Assembly: GCF_001437075.1 (NCBI RefSeq)
Contig: NZ_JQBX01000002.1
Span: 78,861-142,860 of the forward strand
Origin: Pediococcus stilesii
GTDB taxonomy: Bacteria; Bacillota; Bacilli; Lactobacillales; Lactobacillaceae
DNA: 64,000 bases
Direction of reading: 5' to 3'
Shown: positions 62,780 to 64,000 of the stretch, one piece after another
How positions within the stretch are numbered: position 1 is the first letter of the stretch
How the letters are laid out: every line of letters starts with the position of its first letter
Notes under the pieces: model-generated
What the model saw: the letters and a program-made list of their open reading frames with translations, nothing else
Databases searched by the model: none
Told to the model about the DNA's origin: nothing
Translations under genes and position numbers: made by a program

Positions 62780-63889
62780 ATGCTTATTGCCATTGATGGT
62801 ATCAACGACGAACGTAAATTACGAATAATTTCAAAACTGGAGCAATCCAAGGATCCATCCGTTTATAAATTTCATTCTGAAGTTCAACATTCAATAATTA
62901 AAGCTGAACTTGAAGCTAATCAAATTGTCATTTGGAATCGCACACCAACGTCGGTTTCTTCTGAATCGTCGGCCCTAATTCCAGACTTAACCTTCATTCT
63001 AAGCACGCTTTCAACAGACTTCAGTGATTCAAGCCACATCATCATTGATGTTAATCAACCCATCACTAAAATTATTTTAGCAATCAATTCGGTTTTGACT
63101 TCAATTGAAGATAAAACACTCGTTATTCATCGAAAAATGCTGGACAAGCTTGTTTTGTTAATTGATCGCGAGCTTCATCATGATTCAGCATTAGACGGTT
63201 TAATGCAGCAACGAATTATCAATCGGATTCCAGCTAAAATCAAGCTCCGGTCTAAAGAACATGCGCGATTCATGTTTTTTATAACGAATAACGATCATGG
63301 CGTTAAATCGGATCTTTTATACAACCGAGCAAAGGAGCTTTACCATTCTCACCCTGAATATTTTGACGCCAATTACATTACAACTAAAGACACCGACTTT
63401 GTTGAAGCCCACATTGTAAAACAACTTGGCGTTCGTTATCCTTCGGTCGCGGCCGAAAACTGGTACGCAAACTCCCAACGTCTGAAGGACGAATTTGACG
63501 GCGAGCCAATTAACGTGTTTACTTCAACGAATGACGGATTCGCCTTGTTCAATTTAATTAAGACATTTCGCGGATATGGCGATAAAATTGGTGGTATGTT
63601 TACCCGTAGCATCGCCAATTTGAAGTTCAATCCTGAACTTCAAAATCTTGAAAAAGTTCCTGTACCGACTGATACTCATATCGCTTCTCTATTATTTAAA
63701 ATTGGAATTTTCCATACAGTCCAAAAGCCCAAATTGGCTTTATACAGCGACCTTGCTCGCAATGAGATTACATCCGCATGTTCACGACATAATCTAGACT
63801 GGCACCGGATTGATCGTGCTTTATGGTTAATTGAGTCCGAAAATTTAATTGATCATTTTATTACGAACCAACTAACTTTAGCGCTCTAA
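62780..63889 (+). CDS. Kinase-like/HhH-GPD glycosylase-like fusion protein of unknown function
   Basis: A 369-residue soluble protein. Residues 1-118 resemble a thymidylate-kinase fold: LIAIDGIND where the P-loop should be, ANQIVIWNRTPTS, IPDLTFIL. The GxGK[ST] residues are replaced by NDERKL, so ATP binding is doubtful. The C-terminal part (about 140-369) resembles HhH-GPD base-excision enzymes: FRGYGDKIGGMFTR (hairpin, K269) and VPVPTDTHIASLLFKIGI (Asp D298). There is no Fe-S Cys cluster. AAGGGGTG lies 6 bases before ATG 62780. Monocistronic; I do not recognise a named family. Possible roles in DNA repair or base modification are inference. Confidence 0.7.
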   Translation: MLIAIDGINDERKLRIISKLEQSKDPSVYKFHSEVQHSIIKAELEANQIVIWNRTPTSVSSESSALIPDLTFILSTLSTDFSDSSHIIIDVNQPITKIILAINSVLTSIEDKTLVIHRKMLDKLVLLIDRELHHDSALDGLMQQRIINRIPAKIKLRSKEHARFMFFITNNDHGVKSDLLYNRAKELYHSHPEYFDANYITTKDTDFVEAHIVKQLGVRYPSVAAENWYANSQRLKDEFDGEPINVFTSTNDGFALFNLIKTFRGYGDKIGGMFTRSIANLKFNPELQNLEKVPVPTDTHIASLLFKIGIFHTVQKPKLALYSDLARNEITSACSRHNLDWHRIDRALWLIESENLIDHFITNQLTLAL

Positions 63890-63924
63890 ATCTGAACGTT
63901 TCTTCACTTTAGAGTCCAGAGTGC

Positions 63925-63972
63925 AAAAAGGGAACCGCGGCGAAAGCAAATATCACCGCGGTTCCCTTTTTA
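63925..63972 (+). terminator. Intrinsic terminator of the fusion-protein gene
   Basis: Sixteen-base arms AAAAAGGGAACCGCGG and CCGCGGTTCCCTTTTT around a loop of about 15 bases. Confidence 0.92.
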
Positions 63973-64000
63973 ATACGGCTGTACAATATTTGGTGTGATA

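Overview
The window reads as a chromosomal segment of a low-GC Gram-positive bacterium of the Lactobacillaceae. Supporting signs are the walRK-yycHI-walJ-htrA operon, many near-consensus sigma-A promoters and strong Shine-Dalgarno sites, CcpA cre boxes, DUF4767 and DUF1836 proteins, a PadR-DUF1700-DUF4097 operon, an FMN-riboswitch rib operon and a YhgE/Pip protein. I cannot resolve genus or species from sequence alone. No IS element, prophage or CRISPR array was seen.

Layout. 1-5 kb: pyruvate dehydrogenase operon (lplA-pdhA-pdhB-pdhC, cut at the left edge) behind a cre box, then a lactate-oxidase-like flavoenzyme. 5-12 kb: DUF4767 membrane protein, a 1128-residue YhgE/Pip protein with an ArsR regulator, degV-DUF1836, and rlmA facing the other way. 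12-20 kb: AP2-domain protein, a cysteine hydrolase and an esterase, an orphan OppA, an FNT channel and a DUF2207 protein. 20-25 kb: phnD-phnC-phnE-phnE plus a cytoplasmic 5'-nucleotidase-like metallophosphatase. 25-31 kb: GNAT, MDR reductase, lipoprotein, and two MFS transporters around a PadR gene (the second is frameshifted). 31-38 kb: the WalRK operon. 38-41 kb: tRNA-Lys(CUU), a gene-poor stretch, a LicT-type antiterminator and a chimeric P-type ATPase/GH1 pseudogene. 41-48 kb: ArsR plus a DJ-1/PfpI protein, the complete ribDE-ribBA-ribH operon, an aldehyde dehydrogenase and ackA. 48-55 kb: an ABC exporter with two DUF1048 genes and a PadR repressor, a PadR-DUF1700-DUF4097 envelope operon, and hemolysin III with a second DUF1836 gene. 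55-64 kb: a MIP channel, a second lactate-oxidase-like gene, a Gdx-type guanidinium exporter behind a transcription attenuator, a short UvrA, a frameshifted MFS pump, a MerR-TipAS regulator and an unusual fusion protein.

How the genes fit together. Five promoters carry cre-like boxes: pdh, FNT, aldehyde dehydrogenase, ackA and lox2-glpF. Together these genes suggest a carbon-repressed route in which lactate is taken up, oxidised to pyruvate, converted to acetyl-CoA and then to acetate with ATP yield. FMN made by the rib operon would serve the two flavoenzymes. A second theme is stress and drug response: several small regulators (PadR x3, ArsR x2, MerR-TipAS) sit beside transporters, and many have recognisable dyad operators in their promoters.

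Most notable: (1) the gdx leader, a compact structured RNA ending in a 16-bp intrinsic terminator before the start codon, probably a guanidine-sensing riboswitch; (2) a fusion of a kinase-like N-terminus with lost Walker A residues to a HhH-GPD glycosylase-like C-terminus; (3) long dyads inside the promoters next to both DUF1836 genes; (4) matched PadR operators; (5) three frame-disrupted genes.
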